In this document: one piece after another, positions 1 to 13,188 of the stretch | How the letters are laid out: every line of letters begins with the position of its first letter | Position numbering within the stretch: position 1 is the stretch's first letter | DNA from: Lota lota | Taxonomy: Eukaryota > Chordata > Actinopteri > Gadiformes > Lotidae | DNA length: 64,000 nt | Assembly: GCA_026745465.1 (NCBI GenBank) | Contig: JACYXH010000826.1 | Coordinates: 8,827,724 to 8,891,723, forward strand | Direction: 5' to 3' | Notes under the pieces: model-generated | Seen by the model: the letters and a program-made list of their open reading frames with translations, nothing else | What the model was told of the DNA's origin: nothing | Databases searched by the model: none | Made by a program: the position numbers and the translations under genes

Positions 1-200
1 CTCCTCCCCCTCCTCCGCCCCTACCACCACCACCATCATCATCATCATCACCACCCCCACCACTACCACCATCGTTGTCACCACCCCCACTACCACCACC
101 ACCACAATCATCACCACCCCCACCACCATCATCACCGACCCCACCACCATCATCACCACCACCCCCATCACCACCACCACACTACCCCATTCTCCCCTCC
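1..200. repeat. (CAC)n/(CAT)n low-complexity tract
   Basis: Interrupted CAC, CAT and CCA triplets running off the window edge. Open frames here are Pro/Ser homopolymers and not coding. Confidence 0.85.
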
Positions 201-895
201 CCCCATAGACATGAACAGACACAACGGCACAACAGTGTAGAAGAAGTCTCCCTGGTTTGGGTTAGGTGTCAGCAGGGCGCCTTCTTACACCAGTGGGGCG
301 TGTAAACAAAGTAGTGGGGAAGAGAGAGGAAGAGGGAGAGGGAGAGAGACAGAGAGCGTGCATGAGCAGCATGTGCACGCTCGTCAGCGCCGAGGCAGGT
401 TGGAAGGCGTGAGTGTCGGAGCGCGGCCATGCACAGGGCTGCTTTGGCAACAACAGCAGTGAGCGGCGCGCACCCACGCGAAAACACGAGAACTCATGCA
501 ACCCGTCACACACATGCAAACACACACACACAGACACACAGCCCGACAACACAGACTCACTGGAGCACACTACTTCATATACATGCACTTTCACCCGCAA
601 ATATACACAGTTACGCCTTCTCTCACTCTTGCCCAAGGTGGATTTCTAGAGGTGCATACATTTGCATATATTTCCATTTTTAATGAGTTTTGGGAGATCA
701 AGCGATCCTAGCAGGCCTTTGTGGGTATTTCTCTCTTTTTTTCTTTTTTTGGGCAGGGGGGGGGGCTGAGGGGGGGGGGGGGGGGGGGGGGCATGTAAAT
801 ATCACCCACTCTGTGTTGGCAGCGCGTCACAGATGGTTGGGGGCGAGGGCACCCATGGGCACGGGCTACCTATCGCAGTTGCTGTGTCTCTCACG
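201..895. other. intergenic, no gene seen
   Basis: Mixed sequence with short CA runs and a poly-G cluster at about 758-791. No supported gene. Confidence 0.5.
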
Positions 896-900
896 TGCGG

Positions 901-901
<1 letters not shown>

Positions 902-933
<32 letters not shown>

Positions 934-1285
934 TGTGTGTTTTTGCATGCACATGTTTATAGCTCAGAGACTGTGTGTAAAACATTTTGTGAGTGCGTGT
1001 GTACAATTTTTATTTGCTGCTACTGTGCGTTTGTGTTAATGTGTGTGTGTGTGTATGTGTGTGTGTTGTACAGCTGTGTTGAGTGTCTTTAATGGTATGT
1101 GTTTGTGTTTTTGTGGGTGTATGCATCTATTGTCTGTGTGTTTGTGCTTGTGTGTTTGTTCTTGTGTGTCTGTGTGTGTGTGATGCGTGAACCTGTGTGC
1201 ATGTAAGTGTGTGTGTGTGTAATGTGTGTTTGTGTCTGCGTGTGTGTGTAATGTGTGTACTTTTGCTTGTGTGTTTGTTAGTGCA

Positions 1286-1335
<50 letters not shown>

Positions 1336-1475
1336 CCGGCATGTGTGTCTGTGTGTGTGTGTGTGTGTGCCTGTGTGTGTTTGTGTGTTTGTGTGTGTGC
1401 GCATGTGTGTATGTGTGTGTGTCTGTGTGTATGTGTGTGTGTTTGTGTGTTCCTGTATGTGTGCGTGTGTCCCAG
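902..1475. repeat. (GT)n and degenerate GT-rich tract
   Basis: Pure (GT)n at 902-932 and about 1290-1332, separated by degenerate TGTGTNTG sequence. Confidence 0.9.
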
Positions 1476-1667
1476 CGTGCGGCCCAGCCATCACGGTCCT
1501 GGTTCTTGGATGATTGATGCCGTTGGGGGAGCAGAGAGGAGTGCAGGTTGGGCCAGAGCCCTCGTCTGACACACTGCTGGGCTCCTGCTGCTTTACATAT
1601 GTACGCTCAGCAAGGCTTCGGTTGGCATACTGCGCATGCCCCCCCTCTCTGGCACAGCACCCGCCCA

Positions 1668-2015
1668 GATCCCTCTCTCTATGTCTCTCTATCTCTCTGT
1701 CTCTCTCTATCCTTCTGTCTGCCTTTCTCTATCTCTCTGTCTCCCTCTCTCTACCCCTCTGTCTGTCTCCCTCTCTATATCTCTCTCTCCCTCTCTGTCT
1801 GTCTTTGTCTCATTCTCTCTCTCAATCTCCATCTCTCCCTCTCTTGCTCACTTTCTCTTTCTCTCCCTCTCTCCCTTTTTCTCTCTCCATATCTCGCTCT
1901 CTCTCTATCGCTGTCTCTGTGTTTCTCTCTCTCTGTCTCGCTCTCTCTCTCTCTCTCTCTCTCCCTTTCTTGCTCACTTTCTCTTTCTCTCCCTCTCTCC
2001 CTTTTTCTCTCGCCA

Positions 2016-2098
<83 letters not shown>
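1668..2098. repeat. (CT)n-rich tract
   Basis: Cryptic CTCTCTGT and CTCCCTCT repeats ending in pure (CT)n from about 2018 to 2098. Confidence 0.95.
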
Positions 2099-2101
<3 letters not shown>

Positions 2102-2377
2102 GTGGATGCACTTTGCACTCTCTGGTGCTTGAATCATTCATCTGTTTTTCTCGTCCACCTGGGCCCCGCCGAAAGCCAGTACCTCCGTTTGTTTATCTGC
2201 GTGTTTGTGTTGGTTGTTTGTTTATTAACCCAGAGCAGTTGTTATCCTAGTCATGATGAAACCACTTCATCTGTCATCTTTAGTATTTTTTATTCCTTAT
2301 TCCTATTCTTCTTTCCTCTCTCTTCCTCCGTGTTGGTCTTTATTTTTTACTAGGATGCCATTCCTTGTGTTTATCTC

Positions 2378-2382
<5 letters not shown>

Positions 2383-2410
<28 letters not shown>

Positions 2411-2420
2411 AATCTCTCTC

Positions 2421-2453
<33 letters not shown>
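2383..2453. repeat. (CT)n followed by (AT)n
   Basis: CT dinucleotides to about 2420, then roughly fifteen TA units. Confidence 0.9.
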
Positions 2454-2459
<6 letters not shown>

Positions 2460-5122
2460 CTATTTCTCTCTGTCGGCATCTCCATGTCTCTCGCTCATAT
2501 CTCTGTGTCACTATCTGCTGTGTTCTTCCCTGCTTCCCAATCACACAATCTCAGTTCTCACTTTCTTTCTGCTAACACACTCCCTTTCGATGTCCTTTTA
2601 TCCTTTCTCTCTCTACACCTCTCTCTCGCTTTCTCTACACCTCTCTCTCTCTCTCCCCCGTCTACCCCATACATTGTCAGCCATCCCCAGACTCTCTCTC
2701 TCTCTATCGCCATCTCTAATCGCTTCCACCCCTCTCCTCTTTCACTCACTATAGTGTCTCTCCCTGGCTTTGAAATCCCTCCTCCGCCCTCTGCTGCTCC
2801 GATCCCTGCTAATCCGCTCCTGTCTTTGTCTCTCTGTTGTCTCAAAGTCAGTCTAATTTCTCTCAATGCCGTACTACTGGCTCTGCCTCTGTTCACCATT
2901 CTCACATTCTTATCATTATTTATTTGTTCATTTTTTTACACTGTTGTGTAGCTGTTTAAGCGTTATTTCTTTGTTGTGAAATGAAAATGTGCTCAATGTT
3001 TAAGAGAACTGGCTTCACTTGTGGACATTGTATTTGGCAGTAATTTGAGTGCAAAACACAGTGTTTGGTCTGTTATTTTATCTATATAATTGAATTCAGG
3101 CTGACGCGTGATAGATGCAAACACGTAATTAAATGTATCGCCGTGATATTTTAAGCAGAAGCCGAAAAAGTCCATCCAATGCACACTAAGAATCAGAGGA
3201 TTATGTTCCAGGTTCGTAGAGCAATCCTTTAACCAGACGTTTATTATTATTATTAGCCATAAATATCTTGTTGTTCTTCTTTGTTTGGCTAAATGGGCTA
3301 ATGACAAAAAAATTCTGTTGTCACCAGACCAGCCTGGGGCCAATAAGATCAAAGAAACATTAGATGTTTTATTGGAACATAAAATGTTTACACAGATAGT
3401 AAAGACACAATGGCATCATTTTGGCAACTGTTATTGCCACCAGTGGTTTATTGTTGTCTTTTAGTCTCACGATGCACCACTGCAGCCATTGCTGTTGTTG
3501 TTGGTGTTCTTATGGTTGGCTATCTCTTGGAAAAAATTCCAAGTTAAAATATTTATTTTATTCTGATTCATTGAAAAATCTTGGCCGTTACATAAATACC
3601 TAAAATAAATGTTTTAAGCCTGTTAAAAAGTCTTTTATTTTGAAACACTACTTATGTTCTCAAACACTGCTCTGTAGAGCAGAAGCACCACCATGCATCA
3701 AAGATAGCCTATCAAACTTCAGGGGAAGCTGTAACGGAGATGAAGACCTATCACAGAACTTACACATTTTACACTGGAAAATCTCCAAGCAATGCGACTC
3801 GTCTCTCTCGTTTTGTTCCCGCGGTCAGCCCTTTAGAGCATGACTCGGTTCAAACCGATGAGAGAGACATGCGGCCATGTTTTCTCACAGAGCATCATGC
3901 TCCTCCGAGGGGGGGGGGGGGGGGGGGGTATGATGGTTGGAGGAGGAGGGGGGGGGGGGACATGCTGGGATACCGCGAGGCAGGCGAGCGTCTTATCGAT
4001 CCACCTGTAGGGTCCAGCTGTTTGTTTACCAACAACAAATCGATGCAACGCTCAGCTTGGGGCGGCCATGCATGGCTGGCCTGGCCTGGCCTCTGCTCTC
4101 CTCTCACTCACACACACACACAACACACAACACACCTATAAAACCTCTCCCATATAAAAGCTGTTTAGCTCCTTACTTGAGAATAATCAGGGGTGGTGTG
4201 GGGGGCCAGATTTTACTCTGTTCTTCTGTTGCACGCGTCTCATCCATCTACCTTGCTGTGTGTATGTGTTTGTGTGTGCATGCGAGGGTGTGCGTGCGTG
4301 TGTGCGTGTGTGTGTGTGTGCGTGCGTGAGCGCGTGTGTGTGTGTGTGTGTGTGTAGGTGACTGACCACAGAGGGACCGCAGCAGGCTGTATGAGGGATC
4401 AGAAGGAGGAAGAGGCTGCGGGTGTCCTGCTCAGTGTTATGCTGGTCCTCTACGGAACACAACCACCAAATGGTGTGTGTGTGCGTGCGTGCATGTGTGT
4501 GTGTGCGTGCAGCATGTGCGCCTGACATGTCTGCCTGTTTATCCAGACCATTTCTCCTGTCATGGGTTCAGCAATTTCTACACCTAGCAGCAGCACACAA
4601 ACTTGAAATCACACCACACCATTTACACCACTCTCTCTCTCCCTCTCTCAAGCTCCCTCTCTCTCTCTAGCTCTGTCTCTATATAGCTCTCTCTTTTACT
4701 GCCCCTCTCAGTCATGCATCCAATCCTCTCTGTCACCACCATCACCAGAACCTCCTCCACATCACTTAATGCTAACTGCCATGTCCGCCTGAAGGCCTCT
4801 GGACCTGTAGAGGAGACAGCTGCTCAGCCTCTTGACCTGAGGGACTGTGATGTGCAATTACAGTCTGAACCCATCACCCCCTCTCCCCAGCAGCCAGAAG
4901 CCAGACCCCGGCTCCATGGGTCAGCTCCTTGGTGCTCACTCCTCTAAGTCCCCACGATCTGTTCTCATTAGCCCTGTCGGAGGAACCGGCGACCGGGGCT
5001 GCTCCTGCATGATGACTGGGACTTGCGGCTGGAGGAGTGGAGAAGCATGTCCAGCAAGAGAGAGAGGAGAGAGGCTTCTCCCTCTCTTCTCTTAGACACA
5101 CTACCCTTGTCAGTGTCTGTCA

Positions 5123-5125
<3 letters not shown>
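2454..5125. other. intergenic, no gene supported
   Basis: CT-rich to 2.85 kb, then more complex DNA at 3.0-3.85 kb. Poly-G runs lie near 3910-3928 and 3951-3959, and (GT)n near 4300-4355 and 4470-4510. An open + strand stretch at 4714-4947 has ordinary composition but no recognisable domain or convincing splice sites. Confidence 0.45.
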
Positions 5126-5221
<96 letters not shown>

Positions 5222-5234
5222 TCTCTCTCTCTCT
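5126..5234. repeat. (CT)n microsatellite
   Basis: About 54 CT units with one CCC interruption. Confidence 0.95.
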
Positions 5235-5372
5235 GGTTTGGGATATATCCCAGGTTCAAGCTGGTAGTCCATCTGTTTGTCCGCAGTCACTCATGCCAGG
5301 CAACAACTGCACACGCATGCCGACACGGAAACCATCTGAACGCCAGCTGAGCACACACACACATCCACACCC

Positions 5373-5407
<35 letters not shown>

Positions 5408-5434
5408 AACACACAAACTGTTGGTACTTTTAAC

Positions 5435-6180
5435 CCTTGGTAACAAAGGTTAAAATACCTTCTTTCCCCGGGTGTGATACAGTATCTATCCAGTTACTGC
5501 TACTGCAATGACTTCAGGGAGTAGAATGACCACAGATCATAACGTATGATATTAACTGTACATATTCTCCATAATAAGAACTGTGCCGTTGTTTCTAGTC
5601 TGAATAGCCAAAACTCAATGTGCAAACATGATATATTACCATGTATCCGCCAACAAATTAACGGCTTTATCCAGTTTTCAAAGAATAATATGTGTCTCAA
5701 TTATCTTTTTCTCTTATTTAAACATGATATATATTTCATTATTACTGTGTCAAATTAAACGTCAAAATTGATTACCTGAAACAGTAATTTAATGTGTAAG
5801 GATTCTGTCTTCGTTGTAATTAACAGACTCATCCCATGTTCCTGTTCTCAGTTTGATTGACATCTCCTTCTTTAAGTGGGGCCATCTGAGACAGCGTGTA
5901 ACCGTGAATGCACATATTATAGGAGGCTTGGGATTCAGACCCATCTAATCTTCAACAAGGGCTCTTGTCCCCTCCCATAATCTGACTCAAGTGTTTGGGC
6001 GATAGCAGATGACGGCTCTTGTTGTGCTGTAAAGCTTGCTTTATGATTGCCGTGATCAGTCATTGATTGCAGTTCTTCCATGGTGGGGGTCATCTCTCAC
6101 TGGCCACTACTTTTTATGTGTTGCAGGGCTAGGAACATCTGTGTGGGAGTCACAAACGTTCAAACCCTCAACCACCCTTT
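5435..6180. other. intergenic, no gene seen
   Basis: AT-rich complex sequence without coding potential. Confidence 0.5.
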
Positions 6181-6181
6181 T

Positions 6182-6193
6182 TTTATATTACTA

Positions 6194-6248
<55 letters not shown>

Positions 6249-6300
6249 GTTGTGATAGATGGATGGATGGATGGATGGATAGATGGATGGAATCCATCTA
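6182..6300. repeat. (ATT)n then (GATG)n microsatellites
   Basis: ATT triplets to 6247, then about eight GATG/GATA units. Confidence 0.95.
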
Positions 6301-6389
6301 TCTAAGGCTTTAAAAAGATGATAAATGGAAAGATGAGTATACATTTGGTGTATGCAATGATAAAAACTAAAAATATTAATTCTAATTAC

Positions 6390-6545
6390 TATTTATTCAT
6401 TGATCAGATGCTTTTATCCAAAGCGTACTTCAGTGAGCATTACCTTGCTCACAGCCTACAGGTAGACTGTGGACATTGGTGATCGCACCCGGAACCTGTG
6501 GGCTGGAAGTCACACAGCACCCTTATCCCGAGACCATCCTGATTA
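6390..6545 (+). repeat. fish SINE/L2-like repeat
   Basis: Contains CAGATGCTTTTATCCAAAGC and AGTGAGCATTACCTTGC, followed by GAACCTGTGGGCTGG. The first is a tail motif found in very many teleost retroposons. Confidence 0.55.
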
Positions 6546-6761
6546 TATATGTATTTTTATTGTTTTCATTTTGTACTTATCCACTAACACGATTTCCCAT
6601 GTGACCTCTCTGCACTCAGCCCCTAGTGCAGGAATGGAAAAAGCCTAGCAGCTTTCCACCCTGTGTTGTCTTGGTGCAATCGCCATTCAGTAGCAGTTTG
6701 CATTATTACTACCAATGCCTTCCTTTGTATGTGTGCATGGCTGCAGCTTGTGTGTGATTAA

Positions 6762-6764
<3 letters not shown>

Positions 6765-6804
<40 letters not shown>

Positions 6805-6960
6805 ATGGTTTCAGTGTGGTTTCAGCATGTGTGTGGTGTCAGTGTGTGTGATTTCAGAGTGTGGGTTTGTGTGTGTGTGTGTGGTGTCAGTGTGTGTGAT
6901 TTCAGAGCGTGTGTGCGGTTTCAGTGTGGTTTCAGCGTGTGTGTGTGTGTGTGTGTGTTG
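6765..6960. repeat. (GT)n with a TTTCAGNGTGTG minisatellite
   Basis: Pure (GT)n at 6767-6802, followed by several units combining GTGTGTG with GATTTCAGAGTGTG or GGTTTCAGTGTG. Confidence 0.8.
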
Positions 6961-7449
6961 TTTGTTTGGTGGTTTACAGCAAGCAGAGGTAGATTGCTGT
7001 GATTATGTGTCGGTAATTGAACAGGGATGGTGTGTTTAATTGAGTTGTTGTTCCCCGATGCTTCCTCCTAGCAGCGGCAGCCGCCACACTGACAGGTGGG
7101 CTGGGCGTCGCTGTCTCTGCGCACGGACACCGCCGCCTGTAATGTATGTGCTGAAGTGTAGCAAAATAAATATTTATATACGTACATATAGAATAAGGGG
7201 GGAGGAGGCAGGGAACAGGGTAAATACAGTCACAACATGTTGTTTTCATGTGGGTTTTGAGGTGTGCTATGTGGTGGGCTATTTTTATTCGGTGGGTTTT
7301 GGATTAGGCTGTGTTAAGCGAGGGAAAATGTCATATCTTATTATTATTTATTTTCAAGGCTACATGGTAAGTGTGTGAAGGCTTTGCAGATTTGTTCAAT
7401 AAATGGTGGGTTTTTTAATCTGTCCTGATCAAGCGTGAGCCAGCTAGGT

Positions 7450-7536
7450 TTGTGTGTGTGTTTGTGTGTGCCTGTGTGTGTGCGTGCGTGCGTGAATGGG
7501 TGTGCATGCGTTCCTGCGCGTGTGTTTGCCCCTGCC

Positions 7537-7572
<36 letters not shown>

Positions 7573-8090
7573 TGTGTGTGTGATAACGTGCACGCTTGTT
7601 CAGCTTGAGTGTGAGGCTGGGTACTGACCTGCTTATCTGATCTGCCTCCTGGGCGTTGTGGCCCAAATCAAATGGTAGGAAACATCCATTTCACCATCCT
7701 ATCGCCTGCACCCCTCTCCTCCCCTCTCCTCCCCTACCCTCCTTTGGTTCTTGGCATCTGTAAAGTGGTGATTAAAGATTTTGGCCGGGGCACGCTTCTA
7801 AGCATATGGGCATCTACTGTAGCTCTAGCTGCCGTTCACTACTTGTGTTTACGACGGGATAAGGATATGAATGCGGGCCTCACTGCCTCTCTGTTGTTGT
7901 GCTCTGTGTGTGTGTGTGTGTGTTCACGTGAGCATAAATAAATGTGTGTGTGTGAGATATACTGTGTGTGAGTGTTTGTGTGTGTATGTGCGCATGCGTG
8001 TGTGTTTGTGTGTCTGGTGTGAGCATTTGCATGTGTGTGTATGTGGGTGTGTAAGGGGGGTATGTGAGTGCGTGTGTGCGTGAGAAAGAG
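7450..8090. repeat. scattered (GT)n tracts
   Basis: GT-rich at 7450-7580 and 7903-8090, with complex DNA between that holds no supported gene. Confidence 0.75.
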
Positions 8091-8129
8091 AGAGACTGTC
8101 TCTGTGTCTGTCTGTCGTGTGAGCATATT

Positions 8130-8209
<80 letters not shown>

Positions 8210-8450
8210 TGCGTCGTGAGCGGTTGGTGATCAGAGGCGCCTGGTGCCGGGCATTGTGGGAAGCGTTTCACCGCCAGCGTCTCCAGATGAATGCATCTAT
8301 TCACCACCACAGCCTCCCCATTAGACACCGCTCTCCCCCTTTGTCTTCTCCTCCTCTCGCCAGGAAAACAAAAACTATTATAAGCTGGACAAAAAGGAAC
8401 AAAAAAATAAGCCACAGTGGAAGCAGCCTACCTGGGGAAAAACAATCACA

Positions 8451-8497
<47 letters not shown>
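8130..8497. repeat. (GT)n and (CA)n flanking complex DNA
   Basis: (GT)n at about 8132-8207 and (CA)n at about 8447-8497 enclose 240 bases of complex sequence. Confidence 0.9.
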
Positions 8498-8500
<3 letters not shown>

Positions 8501-8759
8501 CTACAAACAACAAGAGGGACAATGACTTGAACTATATTCTATCTCTATTGCCTGCCCTGTGGAGGGGCAACTAGTGGGGACCTGTCTGCAACTAAACACG
8601 GTGGTCCCTTCCTAGTGCCATCGCACGTTATTAAGCACCCATCTGCCGAGTGTGTCTTCATTATAGTTAGCTGGAGATATATATGTATGTGTATGGTCGT
8701 CGTTTTTCTTGTTGTTATTGTTTGTGTGTGTGTTCATGTTTTGTTTCTCTACCTCCTAG

Positions 8760-8929
8760 AGGCCCGTCCAGGGACCATAGTATCCCTGGGGTCCCACCAC
8801 CCGGTTCCCCAGGCTGAGCTGCATGCCAGGGGCCCCTCTACTGCTCTGGATGTCATCCAGTGGGCCTACCAGCTAGAGACAGCGAGGGGGGTGTGCGCTG
8901 AGGACATCCCTGACCCACCTAGACCTGAG
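8760..8929 (+). CDS. candidate coding exon, gene not recognised
   Basis: A 170-base segment bounded by CTCCTAG and GAG/GTACTG. It is open for 56 codons with varied composition (TIVSLGSHHPVPQAELHARG, ALDVIQWAYQLETARG), unlike the surrounding microsatellite frames. It ends in phase 0, which fits the candidate exon at 13189. I recognise no family. Confidence 0.3.
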
Positions 8930-8934
8930 GTACT

Positions 8935-9400
8935 GGTCACAACACACACAACACACACATGCAAACAAACACACACACACACAGGGATTTACTATTCCAA
9001 TAAATCACTGGCACTGCCTAATTTCCTATGGATTTCAATTTCCCGCTGGACAAATCTACATTGATCCTCTTCAGGTGTGACAATGTGCCAGACGTCACTC
9101 GCTGTGACATGGCGCAGAATGGCTGTCCCATCCCAGAAATATGTAAACGTGTATGGGTGTGTGTGTGCAGGCAGACAGTGTGTGTGTGGGTGTGTGTATG
9201 CTTGTGTGTGTGTGTGTGTGTGTCTGTCTGTCTGTGTGTTTGCTTGCGTGCGTGTGTGCACTTGCGTGTGTGTGCGTGCAGGCATGACTGCACTGTGTGT
9301 GTGTGTGTGTGTGTGTATTTTTGTGCAGGTCTTTCTGGGTGTGTAGCTGTGGCTGTGAGTGTGTGTGTGTGTATGCGCACGCATTGCTTTGTGTGTTTTA
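8935..9400. repeat. interrupted (CA)n and (GT)n
   Basis: CA repeats at 8940-8985, then degenerate GT-rich DNA at 9150-9400. Confidence 0.75.
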
Positions 9401-9936
9401 GTGCCTGTCTTCGTGTGAGGATAGGTGAAGGTCTATATTTGTGCGCACACAGCACTTTTCATTTCTGTCGCTCAGCGTCAGGGACTTACAATACAAATCC
9501 TTGTATCTGCCTAATCCCTTCTAGAAATGTCAAAAACATACAGGCACCAGAGAGGGATCAGCACGCAGAGCTGGACTGGCGACACAGGGGGGTTGTGGTT
9601 TTACCTGGGGTCACATGTAGGCCTACATGCATCCTGTCCAGCCTTGAATCTGAATCAACAACAAACACCAACGAGGGACAATTTAAACATGGGAGCCTTT
9701 TCAGATGAATTCTTCATCACAGTGGGAAGAAGCGACATATCACGGCTCAGGTTTTGTAATATAATTCTCTTTGGGATTCATTTCAAGAGCATCTTGTACT
9801 AAATCACTTGATCTGTTTCCCCGATCTATGCTGATCGCAAAAACATGCAATATTGTCAGAAAAGCAATAGACAATTCCACTATTCTGTATAAAGTCAGTA
9901 TACAGTGTAGAAGACATTGCTTGGCATAGTGTTTGT

Positions 9937-10406
9937 TAGCCTGGGAACCAGACGAATCTCAAGAACTCATGTTTCATTTGCTCTGCAGATAAGGTCTGGC
10001 TCCCCTCCCATTCAAAAAGATTTCTGCCCGGTACGAAATAGACCGACCAATCACAACCGTTTATCTAACATGAGGCGGGATAAATACGATGGCGCGCCGT
10101 TGAGGCATTTTCAACAATAACTGCCGCTGATGTAGAACGGTCTGTTGATTCCGCTATCGAGACAGTATTAAACAAACTATATTTTCACTAAAAGAAGAAC
10201 AAACGATTGCACTTAAAGCTTTTGTTGAGAAGAAAGATGTCCTTTTTTTGTCACTCAGTGCTGCGTCACCCATTTCGTTGCTATGATTGGTTGTAGGCCT
10301 AGCCAATTGCATCCAGAGGCATTTTGGTCTGGGCCTGTTGGTGACGCCCCTTGGAAATTGAAAATGAATGGAGAGGTTCCAGATGTCGTCTGGCGATGCC
10401 AGGCTA
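9937..10406. mobile_element. 470-bp MITE with a RecQ-like helicase gene remnant
   Basis: The terminal inverted repeats TAGCCTGG...CCAGACGA and its complement lie at the edges. The interior at about 10122-10250 on the + strand encodes a family-like N-terminus, ETVLNKLYFH then, after a stop or one-base frame break, KEEQTIALKAFVEKKDV. This resembles the segment just before the Walker motif of teleost RecQ-like helicases. The rest of the helicase is missing. It is probably an internally deleted derivative of an autonomous transposon that encodes a helicase. Confidence 0.65.
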
Positions 10407-10936
10407 CGTGTTTGTATGGTCTGCCCGTGTAATGTGTCTCATACAGATATATTATTTCATATTTTTAACAAATACACAGATGCATCTCTACTTTCGAAGA
10501 TGTAGAGATGCTGGCCTGATCAAATATAATCCACTTCATCTAATTTCCCCATCCCAGACCCCGTTGCCCCCCCCCCCCCACCCCCTCCAGTCCGCTGAAC
10601 GCATGCTGATGGCTGGCTGTGCCATTATATACCTTAATGTTTCTTTGATGTTGTTTTTGTTGGGGGCCTCAGGTAGTGACGCAGTGTCATTGTTTGTAAA
10701 CACAGCAGCCCCTCCGGATGAGCCTGGCTGAGGAGGATTCACGGGGGGGGGGGGGGCGAAGGGAGAATGACATTTTTTTTTACCCGCAAACTCCTCCCCT
10801 ATGAGGCAGATCTGAGCAGAGGAGGCGAGGAGAGGAAATAAATTGGAGGAAAAGGATAAATCAATGTTCGGCTAGAGAGGCTGTATAGCACACACCTTCC
10901 AACCTATACCTCAGGCACGGGCACGTGCCCTCACAG

Positions 10937-10937
<1 letters not shown>

Positions 10938-10991
<54 letters not shown>

Positions 10992-10993
10992 TG
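10938..10993. repeat. (CA)n microsatellite
   Basis: About 27 CA units with one interruption. Confidence 0.95.
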
Positions 10994-11255
10994 TCACAGT
11001 GCAGCTTCATAATGTCCTTGGGTCGCATTGGATTGGTATGCAGAGCTGACTAGTGGAGACGATTGGTTCCAAAAAAAAATAATTAATGTCCTTTGTTTCA
11101 TCCATTAAGACAGGAAGGGGGGGGGGTGGTGCAAGGTGCATATGTGTCTATGCGCACGTGTTTGTGTGTGTGTGTGTGCGGGTCTTGTTTTTCCCAGGGA
11201 GGCAGTGAGAGAAGAAAAATGGGATACCAACATCTTTATCTGCAAACCCTAGCTG

Positions 11256-11296
<41 letters not shown>

Positions 11297-11389
11297 CTGT
11301 CTGTCACTCTTAGTCTCTTGTGCTCTCTCTGTAATTGTTTCTTTCAAAAAGAACAGCTTCTTGTCATCTCTGTTAAAATTATTAACTGA

Positions 11390-12785
11390 CACCCACACTG
11401 TGTGTTTGCGTGAGTTAGCGTGTGTGTGCGTGCCTGTGTGTGCGTGCGTGTTCAGGTGTATTTTAATGCTAATATATGTGTGTCAGAGTAGGGTACATGA
11501 ATGGTTTACATACCAGGCCCTCTGGCTCAGCTGATTAAAAATGAGAGATTTTGATGTCACTTTCAACATTAATCAGACATTTGAATGGTATTTACACCAC
11601 TCATAAATGTACATTTCTACCCTGCTTACCATTCTGTCACCTTGGGCTCAGCTGTACACTACTATTTTTATTTTCATCTGCCTTAGCGGCATGTGGTCGT
11701 GTTTTTTTCCAGTCCTGCTCCATCGACACTGTATGTGATGCCATTTTGTTTTATCTTGGGACTCCTTGCCTTGCTCTGTTTCTTTTTATAGTTTTTGTCG
11801 TTCATGCTGCACTCCCCGTTGCGCCGCTATTTTCATGAACGCTGTGAGAAATAATTGAAAGTACCGTGTACGGTGCTTGCCTTTGCCGGCGCACTCACTT
11901 GCTTGTAAATACAGCATTAGCAATGCTCCACTGTAACCGTGCTCTCTGTCTTCTTCAGGAGCCTTCGTTGCTCTGAGGTGAGTCGGTGGGTCGGTAGACA
12001 GTGCACGGTGTGCTGCCGAACACCTTCAGCTGAGGAAAAGGAATAAATTCCGGCACTGAACGGTGCCGGAACACATAGGGGTCTGAATGAGACTTTTCTT
12101 TTTACTATTTATGCCGTTTTGCCTTGCTGTGTTTTGTTTAGCAAAGACTATGTTCACTTGACAGTTTAAATGGTCAGGGTTATTTTTTGAAGACAGACTG
12201 TATGTATTTGTCTTTTAATGAACTACTCTGGGAAGTTAGACTTCCACATTGTTTGCAAAAGCGATTGTTTGTACACTCTTCAGCCAAGAGGAAGCCCTTC
12301 CTTATATGAAATTGTTTGTTCTCTGGATGTATGGGTCGAATTTGTGAGGTCACATGTACACTGAACCATATCTGTTTATGATATGCAAAATATATGTAAA
12401 TAGTTTGACCATATTAATTGAATTGGAGGTAGTTTCCAGTATACCTATTCATGAACCCTGTTATTATTAATATTATTGAATGTAAAGTCTAAGCCATTTT
12501 TTGTCATATTTTAAACTTTGTGTAGTAATGTTCAAGAGTCAATATTTAAGTTTAAAATACATTTACAGAGAATGCCTGCTAATCACCACTCACCCAGCCT
12601 GGAAGGACATTCCAGTCTGTATATGTTTACATTCGAGTTCAATATTGTTTTCATCACATTCGATCTCCTTGTAGTCCCAGCGAAATGAGTCTATTTTAAT
12701 CCTGGCTGGTTGCCTGGTCGTCATTATTGTCTGCTTGAGCATTTTTTTATCGTACTATTACTGTCTTACTATTCATGCTATCAAC
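11390..12785. other. intergenic, no gene supported
   Basis: Complex AT-rich DNA that reads like UTR or noncoding sequence. A 19-base segment at 11960-11978 between TTCTTCAG and GAG/GTGAGT has both splice consensuses, but is too short to interpret alone. Confidence 0.4.
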
Positions 12786-12836
12786 ATAATTTGTGTGTGT
12801 ATGTGTATGTCCATGTGTACCCATGGCTGTCTGGGC

Positions 12837-12872
12837 ATGTGTGTGTGTGTGTGTGTGTGTGTGTCTTTATCT

Positions 12873-12946
<74 letters not shown>

Positions 12947-13056
12947 AAGTATGTTTATGTGTGTGTGTCTCCATGCTCATCTGGGTGTGTGTGCGTGTGT
13001 GTACATGTGTGTATTTTTTATGTGCGTGTATGTGTGTGTGTGCATGTGTGCATTCT

Positions 13057-13114
<58 letters not shown>

Positions 13115-13128
13115 CGTATGTGTATGTG

Positions 13129-13182
<54 letters not shown>
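12837..13182. repeat. long (GT)n complex
   Basis: Two long (GT)n tracts (about 12880-12943 and 13061-13181) joined by degenerate GT-rich DNA. Confidence 0.95.
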
Positions 13183-13188
13183 CCTCAG

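Noticed and set aside
1036-1572. Long His/Thr- or Cys/Val-repeat frames over (GT)n/(CA)n tracts, here and at 8, 9, 12.8, 52 and 59 kb
   Set aside because: They are translations of dinucleotide repeats with no codon constraint or domain.
1514-2353. 279-codon Ser/Leu-rich frame
   Set aside because: It is a translation of (CT)n; no start context, domain or splice support.
7072-7095. 24-base micro-exon between CTCCTAG and ACAG/GTGGGC
   Set aside because: Too short to support alone, and no flanking exon in a fitting phase was found.
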